Positions 24,880 to 36,890 are shown, numbered from the stretch's first letter. The stretch is DNA of 64,000 bases from Azadirachta indica (GCA_022749755.1 CM040443.1:15453744-15517743); one strand, 5' to 3'. A program made the numbers and translations. Notes: generated by a model from the letters alone, not told the origin.

Positions 24880-25943
24880 GATATCAAGTAGGAAACAGGA
24901 TAAGCAATTGCTTTTAGATATTATAAATAGAATAGAGGATACCGAAGTCAAAAGGGAATACTTGCTTAAACTCAAAGATATCCTTACTCAAGAACAACAC
25001 CTTAATACTCCAGAACCATTTAGTCTTTAATAAAATTTTTGATAAATATCCTACTCAAAGTCTTTTCAAATAAGTTGCTATAGGAGAATTACAACAAGAA
25101 GTTAAAATGCTTAAAAAACAACTTAAAAAATTAGAATAAAAGGTTCAGAAACAACAATTACAACAATTACAGAATAATGTTAGAATAAAGTTAATAGAAA
25201 ATTCCACTAAAAAACAAAAAGAAATTATTTAACCCAATGATTCTATAGAATTAGATCCTACTAATAACCTTGATGATACATTTATCCAACCTGTTAGTAA
25301 AATTAATTTTCAAAAATGGTATATTCACATATCACTTTATATAGGAAATAGTTTTCATTTAGAAATCACTGCCTTATTTGACTCCCGCCCTGGTCAAAAT
25401 TATATTAGAGAAGGAATGATATCAACACAATTTTATGAAAAAATTAGTGAAAAATTACATGGTGTAAATAGTTCAAGTCTCAATGTTAGGTACAAATTAT
25501 CAAATGTAAAAATTTGTAACGATAATTATTGCTTTAGGAATAATTTTTCTTTAGTCAAAAATCTTAACCGAAATATTATTTTAGGCACTCTATTCCTGAC
25601 ACAAATATATCCTTTTACTATAAATGATAAGAGAATCCATACTCATGTGTTAGACAAACAAATTACGTTTCATTTCTTATCTGCCATTAGTCAAAAACAG
25701 ATCAATTTATTTAAAGAAACTTTTATTACCCAACAACTCAACATCATATCCAACAAAAGGAATCATATGCAAGCCTTACAAAAAAAAATTCAGTATGATA
25801 GAATAGAAAGACAATTAGAGAATCTTACTATTAGAGCACGAGTCCAAAAACTTCAATTATTTTTAGAAAAAGAAATATATTCAGACCTACCCAATGCTTT
25901 TTGGGAAAGGAAAAAGTATATAGTCCAACTTCCTTATGAATGA
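24880..25943 (+). pseudogene. pararetrovirus A coiled segment and aspartic protease
   Basis: A Lys/Gln/Leu-rich coiled-coil-like piece (about 24,880-25,220) is followed by the protease, open from about 25,416. The active-site region is visible just upstream as ALFDSRPGQNY (Asp codon 25,380-25,382), where Arg replaces the Gly of the usual D-S/T-G. The downstream part keeps ILGTLFLTQIYPF, like the second conserved region of retroviral-type proteases. It joins the middle of RT at about 25,937, so the N-terminal part of RT is lost. Confidence 0.7.
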
Positions 25944-26831
25944 TATATTCAACCCTTATACACATTTTTCTATTGTATACATAGACGATGCCCTTATTTT
26001 TTCCAATTCTATAGAACAACATTTTAAACATTTAAACATATTTCTCCATGTAGTCAAAAAGTGGACTTGTAGTATCAGCCACCAAAATGAAATTATTTCA
26101 AAGCAAAATTAGATTTTTAGGCCATGAAATTTATAAGGGTACTATTCAACCAATTAATAGGTCAATAGAATTTGTTTCAAAATTTTCGGATGAAATTAGA
26201 GAAAAAACTCAATTACAGAGAATTTTAGAATCACTGAATTATGTAGTAGATTTTTTCCCAAACCTTAGACAACTATGTGAGCCACTATACCAATGATTAA
26301 GAAAGAGTCTTCTTAGTTGGATTGAGGAATATATTAGGGTAATCAAGCTTCTTAAACAAAAGGTCAAGGTTTTACCATGTTTATCTATTTCAGATCCTAG
26401 AAAATTTCATAATGTATAAAACAGATGCTTCGGACATAGGTTATGGGGGAATACTCAAACAAAAAACTAACAGGAGTGATAAAGAATTAATAATTAGATT
26501 CCATTCAGGTGTTTGGATTGGTGCTTAGAAGAATTATTCAACAATTAAAAAAGAATTTTATCAATTGTTTTATGCATTATGAAATTTCAAGATGATTTAT
26601 TCAATAAAAGTTTTTTATTACGTATTGACTGCAAATCTGCAAAAGAAGTTTTAAAAAAAGATGTTAAAAACCTGGTTTCCAAGCAAATTTTTGCAAAATG
26701 GCAGGCAATTGTCCAACTTTGATTGTCAAATTTCCTATATAAGGGGAGAATTTCTTTACCGAACTATCTTCCAAGAGAGTTCTTATAAGTAAAATAGAGA
26801 GTGAAATTCAAACATTGAGAGAAAACCCAAA
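25937..26831 (+). pseudogene. pararetrovirus A reverse transcriptase (C-terminal part) and RNase H
   Basis: It copies pregenomic RNA into DNA and removes the RNA. The catalytic core VYIDDALIFSN is at 25,975-26,007 (YIDD codons at 25,978-25,989). The thumb and connection follow in broken frames, including an open piece 26,087-26,296. RNase H begins near TDASDIGYGG (Asp codon 26,424-26,426). The fingers and first palm portion are missing relative to the minus-strand copy at 31,100-31,381. ORF2 begins directly after it. Confidence 0.85.
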
Positions 26832-28121
26832 ATGTCTAGCAAAAGTATGAAACATTTAGATTATGCAATGACCACTCAAATTTTAATTCCTGATTACGGA
26901 AATATTTCAGTTGCTTCAACGACAGGTATGATTTCTTCAACTCAAGAATATCCTTCTCCATTTTATACTCAAGCAATAAAATCCGGGTCACCTACCCAAC
27001 TTGAGTCTTCTACTAGAAAAATACTGTGTCTCCTACACAGGTTCCTACTCAAAAATTCTAGTACAAAACCAAATCACAAGCACAACATATCTAAGTTACC
27101 CCTTATAACAAAGTCATCCAATTAAAAGACCTATATAGCCTTACCAACAGATTAAAGTTACCCCTTATAACAAACTCATCCAGTTAAAAGACTTATATAA
27201 CTTTATCAACAGATTAATCCACCCTGATTTTCAATTTATTACAGATACTTCACTTAAAAATAGAAGATTTTATAAATTAATCCTAATAGACACAAAATCA
27301 GTAGAAATTAACCATCACCATAATTCAAAAAATTTCAAGCAAATATAGCCTACTTCACATGCAAAATTAAAAAGATCTTATCACCCAGAGAATTTCTTGC
27401 AACCTCCATATACTTTACCGTACCTTTTTCAGTACCATTCAAACCAGAAGGATACAATTATATTGATTATCAAAAAGCATGGTTCAAAATGTTTTTCTTT
27501 AGATCATTTGACCAATCTGACTTTATCCAATTTGACCTAACTTGTGCAAATTTCACACCCTATTGGTTTCAAGAATGGTGGTTCTTTTAAGGATTAGAAC
27601 TGTGAATTTACCCACAATAAGTTATTCAAGAATCTTTTCTCTGATACAAGAAAAATATCCCAAAAACTAATAAACCATTTTTTGCCGAACTTAATTTCTA
27701 TATTAAATTCTCAGTATTGTGGATCCTTTCATGGAATTTTATGGTAGAAAAATATCATACAGATTGTATTCTATCCTTGTTAACAGAATTCAAAATTAAA
27801 TGGTGGGACAAATATGACTTAAACAAAATTACTCCATCAATAATTACTCAATGGTTAAAGTCAGAAAAGGCTATTGTTAAGATTGTCAAAAAAGTCTCTT
27901 CTCAGCCTCCAAAAAGGACTTCTACTCCTCTTGACAAAACCAGCTCCAATGCTCCTCAAAAGAATAAAAGACAATATTATGTTAAAATGTTTAACGAGTT
28001 AATCAAGAAAATGGAAGAAGAAGAAGAAAATGACACTCAAGAATTTTCAACAGGATCTACTCAACCACCGACACATGACTCGTATGGTGGACCCTTTTCA
28101 CAAGACCTGTTTGATTTATAA
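26832..28121 (+). pseudogene. pararetrovirus A ORF2, copy 3 (function unknown)
   Basis: Same protein as 19,348-20,578. The start at 26,832 follows RNase H directly. Open pieces are 26,832-27,125 and 27,717-28,121. The second contains FKIKWWDKYDLNKITPSIIT and ends with FSQDLFDL and stop. A 62-bp tandem duplication at 27,094-27,217 shifts the frame. No domain of known function is recognised. The aromatic-rich middle and charged C-terminus are shared with the virus B ORF2, so the protein is conserved between two viruses. Confidence 0.75.
27094..27217 (+). repeat. 62-bp tandem duplication inside ORF2
   Basis: AGTTACCCCTTATAACAAA followed by TCATCCA and TTAAAAGAC repeats with period 62 (27,094-27,155 and 27,156-27,217). 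Each of the other two ORF2 copies has a single unit. Confidence 0.9.
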
Positions 28122-28646
28122 TTTAAGTTTAGAAAAGGTTCCTCAATTATTCAAGGCATATTTATCACATGGCCGACATCAAGCATTTTCAAGGACAATT
28201 ATTCAAGACAAAGACATGTGACCGACAACAAGCATCTTTTTTTTGCTTTAGTTAATTTTGTTGTATTCAATAATTGTATTCATCAATCATGTAAGAGTTA
28301 CTCAAATGTAACTATATTAGACAATCTTTTCCTCACTCGAGGAAGCGAATTTAGGAGGCAAACTTAGGAGAAAAATACTTAGTGTGAAAAAACTCCCTTT
28401 TTAATATTCTCCAGCAATCAATAAAATATTTTCATTTTAAAAAACTTATTTGTTCTTATATTATTTCAAAATTTCATACAATTGCTAATTTAATATTTCA
28501 ATTCCTAATCGTGTAATCTCAAATTTATTTTAATTTTCAAAATTATTCTTATTTCAAATTATTTAATAATTTTCTAAGTTATTATTTTCAAATTAATTTA
28601 CAACTATTTTACTCATCAACTCTCTTAGTTCCGATCCTTCCTGGGC
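28122..28646 (+). promoter_or_regulatory. pararetrovirus A intergenic region, copy 3
   Basis: It has the same order as copies 1 and 2: a decayed TATA position near 28,306, the conserved AGGAGAAAAATACTTAGTGT block, and AATAAA (28,420-28,425). It ends at CCTGGGCAAAT (28,640-28,650), which in copy 2 stands directly before the primer-binding site. There it turns into the inverted copy. Confidence 0.75.
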
Positions 28647-28650
28647 AAAT

Positions 28651-29185
28651 AGTTGTAAATTAATTTGAAAATAATAACTTAGAAAATTATTAAATAATTT
28701 GAAATAAGAATAATTTTGAAAATTAAAATAAATTTGAGATTACATGATTAGGAATTGAAATATTAAATTAGAAATTGTATGGATTTTTGAAATAAAATAA
28801 GAACAAATAAGTTTGTGAAAATGAAAATATTTTATTGATGGTTGGAGAATATTACAAAGGGAGTTTTTTCACACTAAGTATTTTTCTCTTAAATTTGCCT
28901 CCTAAATTCCCCTCCTCGAGGGAGGAAACGATTATCTTATTTATAGACACATTTGAGTAACTCTTACATGATTGAAGAATAAAATTATTGAATACAACAA
29001 AATTGACTAAAGTAAAAGAAAGATGTTTGTTGTCAGTCATATGTCTTTGTCTTGAATAATTGTCCTTTGAGATGCTTGCTGTTGGTCACATGTCCTTATC
29101 TTGAATAATTGTCCTTGAGGATGCTTGGTGTCGACCATGTGATAAATATGCCTTGAATAATTGAGCAACTTTGTTTGAACTTGAA
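28651..29185 (-). promoter_or_regulatory. pararetrovirus A intergenic region, copy 4 (inverted)
   Basis: Reverse complement of the copy at 28,122-28,609, starting at AGTTGTAAATTAATTTGAAA. It forms the inner part of a palindrome of about 2.7 kb per arm whose loop is about 37 bp. Confidence 0.8.
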
Positions 29186-30414
29186 TTTTAAATCAAATGG
29201 GTCTTGTGAAAAGGGTCCACCATATGGGTTCTTTGTCGATAGTTTAGTAGATCCTGTTAAAGATTCTTGAGTGTCATTTTCTTCTTCTTCTTCTTCCATT
29301 TTCTTGATTAACTCGTTGAACATTTTGGCATAATATTGTCTTTTATTCTTTTGAGAAGTGCCGGAGTCGGCTTTGTCAAGAGGAGTAGAAGTCCTTTTTA
29401 GAGATGAGGAAGAGACTTCTTTGATTGCTTTAACAATAGCCTTTTGTAACTTTAACCATTGAGTAATTGCTGATAAAGTAATTTTGTTTAAGTCATAGTT
29501 GTCCCACCATTTAATTTTGAATTCTCTTAATAAGGATAGATTACAATCTGGATAATATTTTTCTACCGTAAAATTCCATGAAAGAATTTACGGTATTGAG
29601 AATTTAATATGGAAATTAAGTTCGGCAGAAAATGGTTGATCAGTTTTTGGAATATTTTTCTTGTACCAAGGAAAAGATTCTTGAATAACTTGTTGTGGGT
29701 AAATTGACGATTCTGATCCTAAAAAGAATCACCATTCTTGAAATCAAGAGGGTGTGAGATTTGTACAAGTTGGGTCAAATTGGATAAATCAGGAGTGGTC
29801 AAATGATTTAAGGAAAAACATATTGAACCATGCTTCTTGATATCAATATAATTGTATCATTCCGGTTTGAATGGTACCGAAAAAGGTACGGTGAAGTATA
29901 TGGAGGTTGCAGGAAATTCTCTCGGTGATAAGATCTTTTTAATTTTGCATATGGAGTAAGCTATTTGGTTGAAATCTTTTGGATTATGGTGATGGTTAAT
30001 TTCTACTGATTTTGTATCTATTAGGATTAATTTGTAAAACCGTCTATTTTTTAGTGGAGTATCGATAATAAATTGAAAATCAGGGTGGAATAATCTGTTG
30101 GTAAAGGTATATAGATCTTTTAAATGGATGGGTTTGTCATAAGGAGTAATTTGGATATATTGTGTTTGTGATTTGGTTTTGTACTGGGATTTTTGAGTAG
30201 GAGATTGTGTTGAAGACACTACATTTTTTTGGGTAGAAGACCCAGGTTGGGTAGGTTACCCAAATTTTATTACTTGAATATAAGATAGAAGAGGATATTC
30301 TTGAGTTGAAGAAATCATACCTGTCGTTGAAGCAACTGGAATATTTCCGTAACTAGAAATTGAAATTTAAGTAGCCATTGCATAGTCTGAAGGTTTCATA
30401 CTTTTGTTGGATAT
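29186..30414 (-). pseudogene. pararetrovirus A ORF2, copy 4 (function unknown)
   Basis: Minus-strand copy of the unknown ORF2. The ATG seen in the plus copies is ATA here (30,412-30,414), and the natural stop is changed to a Lys codon (29,186-29,188), so the frame reads into the intergenic region. Open pieces are 30,219-29,857 and 29,323-29,096. The C-terminal Glu-rich tract and GGPFSQDPFDL are kept. This copy has a single unit where copy 3 has the 62-bp duplication. Confidence 0.75.
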
Positions 30415-31381
30415 TTTGAGTTTTCTCTCAATGTTTGAATTCACTTTCTATTTTTCCTTGTAAGAACGCTCTTGTAAAATAGTTTGGTAAAAAATTGTAT
30501 TCTCCCTTTATATAGGAAATTTGAAAATCAAAATTGGACAAAATTGTCTGCCATCTTCCAAAAATTTGCTTGGAAACCAAGTTTTTGAGATCTTTTTCAA
30601 AACTTCTTTTGCAGATTTGTAGTCAATACGTAATAAAAAACTTTTATTGAATAAATCATTTTGAAATTTCATAATGCATAAAACAATTGATAAAATTCTT
30701 TTTTAATTGTTGAATAATTCTTCGAAGCACCAATCCAAACATCTGAATGAAATCTAACTATTAATTCCTTATCACTCCTGTTAGTTTTTTATTTGAGTAT
30801 TTCGCCATAGCCTATGTTCGAAGCATCTGTTTCAACCATAAGGGTTGCACTAGGATTTGGAATAGAACCTTGACCTTTGTTTAAGAAGCTTGATTATCCT
30901 AGTATGTTCCTTAAACCAACTAGGAGGACTCTTTCTTAATCGTTGGTATAGTGGCTCATATAGTTGTCTAAGGTTTGAGAAAAAATCTACTACATAATTC
31001 AGTGATCCTAAAAATCTCTGTAATTGAGTTTTTTCTCTAATTTCATTCGGAAATTTTGAAGAAAATTCTATTGACCTATTAATTGGTTGAATAGTACACT
31101 TATAAATTTCGTGGCCTAAAAAATGTAATCTTGATTTGAAATAATTTCATTTTGATAGCTGACACTACAAGTCCATTCTTTTTGACTACATAGAGGAAAA
31201 TGTTTAAATGTTTAAAATGTTGTTCTATTGAATTAGAAAAAATAAGAACATCATCTATGTATACGATAGAAAAATGTGTATAAAGGCTGAATATGTCATT
31301 CATAATATTTTGAAATTCTGAAGGGGCATTTTTTAGTCCAAATGGCATTACGTTCCATTCATAATGGCCAAATGGTACCGT
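30415..31381 (-). pseudogene. pararetrovirus A RNase H and reverse transcriptase, inverted copy
   Basis: The RT part is open at 31,414-31,100 and shows FGHYEWNVMPFGLKNAPSEF and VYIDDVLIFSN (YIDD codons 31,250-31,261). RNase H shows TDASNIGYG near 30,812-30,832. It keeps RT sequence that the plus copy has lost. It ends at 31,381, where a Ty3/gypsy LTR begins, so the protease and upstream parts are absent here. Stops and frameshifts separate the RT and RNase H pieces. Confidence 0.85.
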
Positions 31382-31560
31382 TGATGTGAAAATTTTAAAT
31401 ACTCGCAAGTGCACGAATCGTTAATAGCTAACGATAAGTTTACTCCGAGGTCGATCTCTCGTGATTATAATGGTTTAAATCTTTATGTTTCCTGTTAATT
31501 ACTAACTTAAGCAAATATAAAATCGTAAATACTCTAGTGCAATCAAATGACAAAGAACAA

Positions 31561-32519
31561 GTGTTAGCATTATGCCCATAAATACCACAAATTCCACATA
31601 ACTTATGAGTTGGCTGGTTATTGGTCGTAAGTAGTTTGACTTGCTTAGTCAATTCAGGAAGTTGCATTGCCATTTCATTATTGGAGCTTAAATCATGCAC
31701 CCGAACGCTCCTTCCTCTTGCACTCTTTTCCTGCGAATTAGCACCCAACATTTCATACAGCTCATATATCTCTTCTGCGATCTTTTCTCCCATGGCTCCA
31801 CCGGCGGCATTATCAACCGTATATTGACATTGTTGCGTCAATCCATCATAGAAAAATTGGTTTTGTAGCTGTAGTGGAAAATGATGGTAAGGACATTGGA
31901 TAACAAGCATCTTGAATCTATCCTATGCTTCATGGAAAGGCTCTCCCTCCATTTGAGAAAAGATAGCAATTTTAGTCCTTAACTCAATGGTCTTTTGGTG
32001 AGAGTAGAATTTTCCCACGAATTTGTTGTAAACCGGTTCCCATATAGTTAAAGATCTTGGTGGAAGAGTCATTAACCAAGCTTTAGCTTTATCTTTCAGT
32101 GTATAAGGAAAACACCTCATCCTAAGTTGATCCACGGTTAATCCTTGCAAAGGAAAAGTTTGCACTGTCGTATAAAAGTCCCTAATGAAAATCAAAGGGT
32201 TTTTGTTAGGAATTCCATAAAGAGAAGGCAACATGGAATAATGAATGTTTTTTATCTCATAATTTTGTGCAACATCCTCCAATTGTATGCAAGATGTAAA
32301 AGTGCTAACGATCGGACTTGCATACTCCTTCATCACCCTTTGTCTTTCGGCTACTTCCGTTGTTTGGGGCTCCATGCTTGCTGTTTCCTTAACAAGTTCT
32401 TCTTCTTTTTCAATACATAATTGATGTCCTTCAACTAGTTGTCTCAAGTTTTCCCTTATTCTTAAGATATTATCCCTTTTCTCCCCAAAGTCTCCCCTTA
32501 GGGAATTGTCACCGTGCAT
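31561..32519 (-). pseudogene. Ty3/gypsy gag with zinc knuckle
   Basis: Gag forms the intracellular particle of the retrotransposon. One frame runs from ATG 32,519 to about 31,561 and is broken by a single stop (31,920-31,922) where related proteins have Trp (context EPFHEA-stop-DRFK), as expected from TGG to TAG. The gag core includes RCFPYTLKDKAKAWLMTLPP and IWEPVYNKFVGKFY. The C-terminal zinc knuckle is CGICGIYGHNANTC, complete C-x2-C-x4-H-x4-C. It then fuses to LTR sequence. Confidence 0.85.
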
Positions 32520-32683
32520 GTATCTAATGAAAGGAAAAAAAAATTAAGCTACAAAGAAACAAAATAAAATAGCAATAAATGAAAAACTCACAACAAATGA
32601 AAATCAGAACAAATGAAACACTCAAAACAAATAAAAAAGAAATTAAGCAACAAAGAAAACAAATATATAATTTAAACACCAAT

Positions 32684-32701
32684 TCCCCGGTAACGGCACC
32701 A
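32684..32701 (-). promoter_or_regulatory. primer-binding site of the gypsy element
   Basis: The minus strand reads TGGTGCCGTTACCGGGGA, a common plant Ty3/gypsy primer-binding site, six bases inside the LTR end (32,708). It fixes the element orientation as minus. Confidence 0.85.
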
Positions 32702-32707
32702 AAAACT

Positions 32708-33950
32708 TGATGTGCAAATTTTAAATACTCGCAAGTGCACCAATCGTTAATAGCTAACGATAAGTTTACTCCGAGGTCGATCTCTCGGGAAATTATAATT
32801 GTTTAAATCTTTATTGTTTCCTGTTAATTATTAACTTAAGCAAACATAAAATCGTAAATACTCTAATGCAATCAAATGACAAATTCAGATTATTGCAATT
32901 GTAGTGATTAAATAGCTAAATTACAAGAACTTGAAATATATAAATTTCTGTTGAATTCACTAAAATTAGATGGGGTTTGGCTAGTTATCTAATCTGGTAT
33001 TGAAATATAAGGTGAATTAAACAACCATTATGTATTTTAGATTATTGGTTTTTCCACTAAAACTAAAGAATTCCAATGATCATGGTAATTCTCACTTACA
33101 ATTAATTGAATATATCCTTTATATAAGACTTCTACTTAATTAATTGTATTGTTACAAGGGCATCATTTAATCATTTAAATCAAACCAACTCAATGGATTC
33201 AATTTAAATACTTATTCAAAAAAGCTTAATTAAGGTAAGATGATGTTTCTAACACTTTAATTCTCAAATTAATTTCAATCACAAATAATAGATAGCAAAT
33301 CCACAACAAGTAATCAAAATTATACAGATCAATGAATAAGAAAGAATTTCAACCTTCAAATTAATCATATTTCACAAAATATTCAGTACCATTTCAATAG
33401 CAAAGCCAAACTCCCAAAATATGTTTACACTTCCATTCTTAAATTCAAATCTATGAATCTAATTACAAAAGTTCTAAACATATTTGAAAAATAAACAAAC
33501 TTAAAGAAAGCTTTCCTTTTTGAAGGTTCACCACCAAGTTTTGAAGAGATGATAATTCTGCCTAGCAAGAATGTCCTCCTCAATCTAGCAATCCTCCCCA
33601 TTCAATGGAAAACTCACTCTTTAGAAACGCTGTTATTCATCAAATTCTTCCCCAATTCATTCTTAGCCCCCAGAAGCACCTCTAAAGTCATTCCTTTTAC
33701 TCATTTTGTCAACAACTTATTCAAAATTCACTCCCACATGTCAAGGAAAGTTTGTCTCCTAGTTGTCTTTTTTCCAACTGGAGTTTTGACCCTTAAAACT
33801 TCAACATTTGCTTTCTTTTTGAAATGTAGGGTTGTAAATCATTATGTCTAGTTTTCAAATCATAATGATTAGAATTCATGTACATTTTTTAGCCTCTAAT
33901 CAAATATAAATGAATTCTTGTTCAATGATTAAAGTTATCCTAATATATCA
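32708..33950 (-). repeat. 5' LTR of the gypsy element (outer end uncertain)
   Basis: It begins on the plus strand with TGATGTGCAAATTTTAAATA and carries CGCAAGTGCAC and CCGAGGTCGATCTCTCG. The upper boundary is estimated, since viral sequence is recognisable again by about 34,020. Confidence 0.65.
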
Positions 33951-33999
33951 TTTAAGGGTTTGAACCTTTTCAATAGTATTAATGAATTTTAATTCATTA

Positions 34000-35880
34000 A
34001 TTTGTGAAAATTCTCCTTGTTCTATTTTTAAAGGGTTGTTCTTTTGATTTTTCTTTAGAAAATTCTTTAAGGATGTCTTTCATATTAACTTCCTCTTTAT
34101 CAAAATCTTCTCTTTGTGACAATTCTTTATAATTTGCTAATTCAAGAATGTGAACTCGATTTTTAAGCTCTTTTAATTTTTCTTTGTTATATTTAATTTC
34201 CTTTTGTAACTTTGTTGGTTCTCTTTTAGAGTTTAATGTTTTTACTCATTTAAATAATTTTTCGAAACAATAAGACTCTTCAAAGGATTTTATTTCTAAT
34301 TTTTTATTTTTCTTTTCCTCTTTAGGCATTGAAATATATTTTTCTAGGGCTTTTCTTTTTTCTTCTAGTTCTTGTATTTTATGTATAATATTTAGGAGAA
34401 GATTTTCTTCCTTTGTTAAGACATTAATATTGAGCCGTTGCATTTTAAGGTTTACTTCAAAAGGATAGGTTTTACATGCCCCTTTTATGCTACAATTACA
34501 GTCAGATTTAGAATCGGAGGTTGATGATGAGTTTAACCAATCTTCTTCTACCTCAGATTCTTCTGTTGAAGATAACTCATTATCTGTAAACATTACTTGT
34601 AATAGTTGTCTTTTAAGACCTTCCTTTATATTAAAACTATTGATTTTCTTTTCTGTTTTGCAATTAGTACTATAGTGGCCTCTTTTTTTGCATTTATAGC
34701 ACGTAGGAGTTCTTTTTCCCTTCTTTTTAGGGTATGATTTTTTTCTTTTATAGCATTTTTGTTTTTCCCTTTAGAATATTTTTTAGGTAGGGTTTGTTTA
34801 AATCTTTTTTGTCTGAAAGGAGATGTAAAGTCTTCATAACCAAATTGCTAGCAAAAGTCTAGTAAAACTTGTTGGTTTGTTAATTTTTGTTTTCAAAGCT
34901 ATCTTTTAAACTTAGTATCATTGCATAGATTAATGCCTTTTAATACTATTTCAGAAGCTAATTCTCCATGTAAGTACTGAGAATTTTGAATGATTCCTCC
35001 ATGACGTTGTTTAAGCATGTTTCTGACTTTATCAACAAATAATGTAGGAAATCCTAATTTGAATTTTTCCTTCCAAAAATCTTCCCTACAATTTGTTCTC
35101 ATAAATACTCGAGAGAAAAAAGCATCCATATACCACCTAAAGTCTGTTAAGGTGGGTATTTAAGGTTTATTAGTTATTCATGACTTTGTTCATAATTGAT
35201 ATTTGTGGTCCCTATAAATTGTAATAAAAGTGTTAAAATTAAGGTGTTTACAGCATTTGGTTCACCTGCTTCAAAGTTAACTGTATCTAAAATCTCATCT
35301 CTTTGTTCTCAATCCAAATGGTTATTCCACCAACGTTGAAGTTGGCCTGTAAATCCTGTAACTATAACTTGAGTTATAACTTTATCTTCTGCTCTATGGG
35401 ACCTATAGGCTGTGGCGAACATAAACATATATTTGAGAACCTTTACTATTCGATATTTTGATAATCCATCAAAACTTCATTTTACTATTGATTTACCATC
35501 ATAATTTGCCCTAGCAAGATAATCCTTCTGTTCTATTCAAAGGTCTACTGGTGTAGGCTTTTTACAAAATGGATTTGTAGCATAAATGGGTTGAGGTTTT
35601 TCGAATGAAACTTTATTTATTTGAGGATCATCTAGGTCCTTTTTAAGAGATTGCTCTAATTTATTAATTTCATTATCAGACAAATCATTATTGTTTTCTG
35701 TTAAGACATTAATATTTTTCTCGGCTTCTAAAAACATCTAAGTCTTCTAACTTGCTAACTAAATTATTTAAGAATTCATTATCGTCAGTTTGTTTAAACT
35801 GAAAGCTTGATGGTGGTTTAAGAAATGTTGTTTTAACTTCTTTGCCTTTAGATTTAGGAACTGTTGAGGCTGAAGAACAA
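34000..35880 (-). pseudogene. pararetrovirus B coat protein, zinc knuckle and downstream coil
   Basis: Coat-protein region of a second virus on the minus strand. The core is near 35,570-35,300, then DFWKEKFKLGFPTLFVDKVR (35,129-34,899). The zinc knuckle is at about 34,704-34,663 with CKKRGHYSTNC. An acidic tail with CNCSIKGAC follows, then a Lys/Glu-rich coiled segment to about 34,000. The architecture matches virus A but the sequence is clearly different. Several frameshifts and stops are present. Confidence 0.8.
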
Positions 35881-36890
35881 GAAACAGAAACCTTATCTTT
35901 ATTTAGAAAAGAAGTTTCTATGCTTGTTATCTGTTTCTCCCATGCTTTCTAGATAAAGATTAGTAAAATTATTTTGTTCGACTATATGGTTTAAGTCTAA
36001 AGTAGCTATTGGCTTTTCCATTTTAGCCAATCCTTTGTATGGAGTTCCTGATGTGTTTTCTTTTATGATAACTGAGGTTTGAGGTGGATGAACAGAAGTT
36101 AATGTTTTCCCTTCAATAGTTTGAAATGTTTGAAAAAAATTTTCTATCTTATGAAAAGAAAACTCTTTAGGATATTTTAATTTTTTTATAATTTAGATAC
36201 AATTCCAAAAATTGAAAGAAATTTATTTTTGCATGTTTTAGTGCATTTGCATATTTTTCAAAGATTTATTTCTTCTTCTGAGTAGAAAATTGTTTTGAAA
36301 ACCGTTTAAGAATTCCTAAGGCATAATCTTTGAGTGGTCTTTCGCTTTTCTAAGCATATTTATGGTATAGTACCCCATGTCTTACAAAGTTGGACTATTG
36401 GGTTTTAAAGTAGTGTCACCCCCTTCTTCTAAGCCATAAATGGGCCATACTATTCTTGATGGCATCTATTTAATGCCTGTGTAAGTTGAAATATTATTAG
36501 GAATGGCCGTCGTGGAAGCCCTTGCTGGTTCCTTTACTACAGTAGGTCTAATTAAGACCGATCTAGAAAGATTGAATTTAATTCTAATTGAACCATCATC
36601 TAACTCGTCAACTTACTGTGAATTTTTTTATACAGGAGTTGTAGTAGGACATACTTTATTTAATATCCAATCTTTAGAAAGCTTTATTTGATCCCAAGTA
36701 ATCCTTTTTGAAACCATGAGGTTAGTTTTCTCAACACAAGATTGTTGTTTCTCCTTTTGGATCCTTAATTAAACTTTTAGTTTCTAAGTTAGGGGCAATA
36801 ATGTTCATAGTTTTACAGAATACTCTATAAATCAACGCCATATTGCTTGTGCCCTATTCCAATATCAAAACTATGAGTTTTGATATTAAT
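35881..36890 (-). pseudogene. pararetrovirus B ORF1 linker and C-terminal movement-protein part
   Basis: A decayed stretch between the movement-protein core and the coat protein. No enzyme motif is visible. The plus-strand open frames at 36,503-36,691 and 36,880-37,161 lie over viral coding sequence of the other strand and are not called. Confidence 0.6.

Larger units (their letters stand above)
31382..33950 (-). mobile_element. deleted Ty3/gypsy element (LTR - PBS - gag - LTR fragment)
   Basis: Two copies of an LTR end (TGATGTG at 31,382 and 32,708) share about 175 bp with roughly ten differences by eye. Between them lie a primer-binding site and a gag gene, but no pol. The lower copy is cut to its last 180 bp and fused to gag, so pol and most of the 3' LTR were removed in one deletion. 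The outer boundary near 33,950 is uncertain: ATCA there would pair with the TGAT at the other end, but I found no matching target duplication. Confidence 0.75.

Noticed and set aside
31382..32890. Repeated CGCAAGTGCAC blocks considered as a CRISPR-like or satellite array
   Set aside because: There are only two copies, 1.3 kb apart, each at an LTR end next to a gag or primer-binding site.
33549..33851. 100-codon plus-strand frame
   Set aside because: It lies within the gypsy LTR and shows no recognisable protein pattern.
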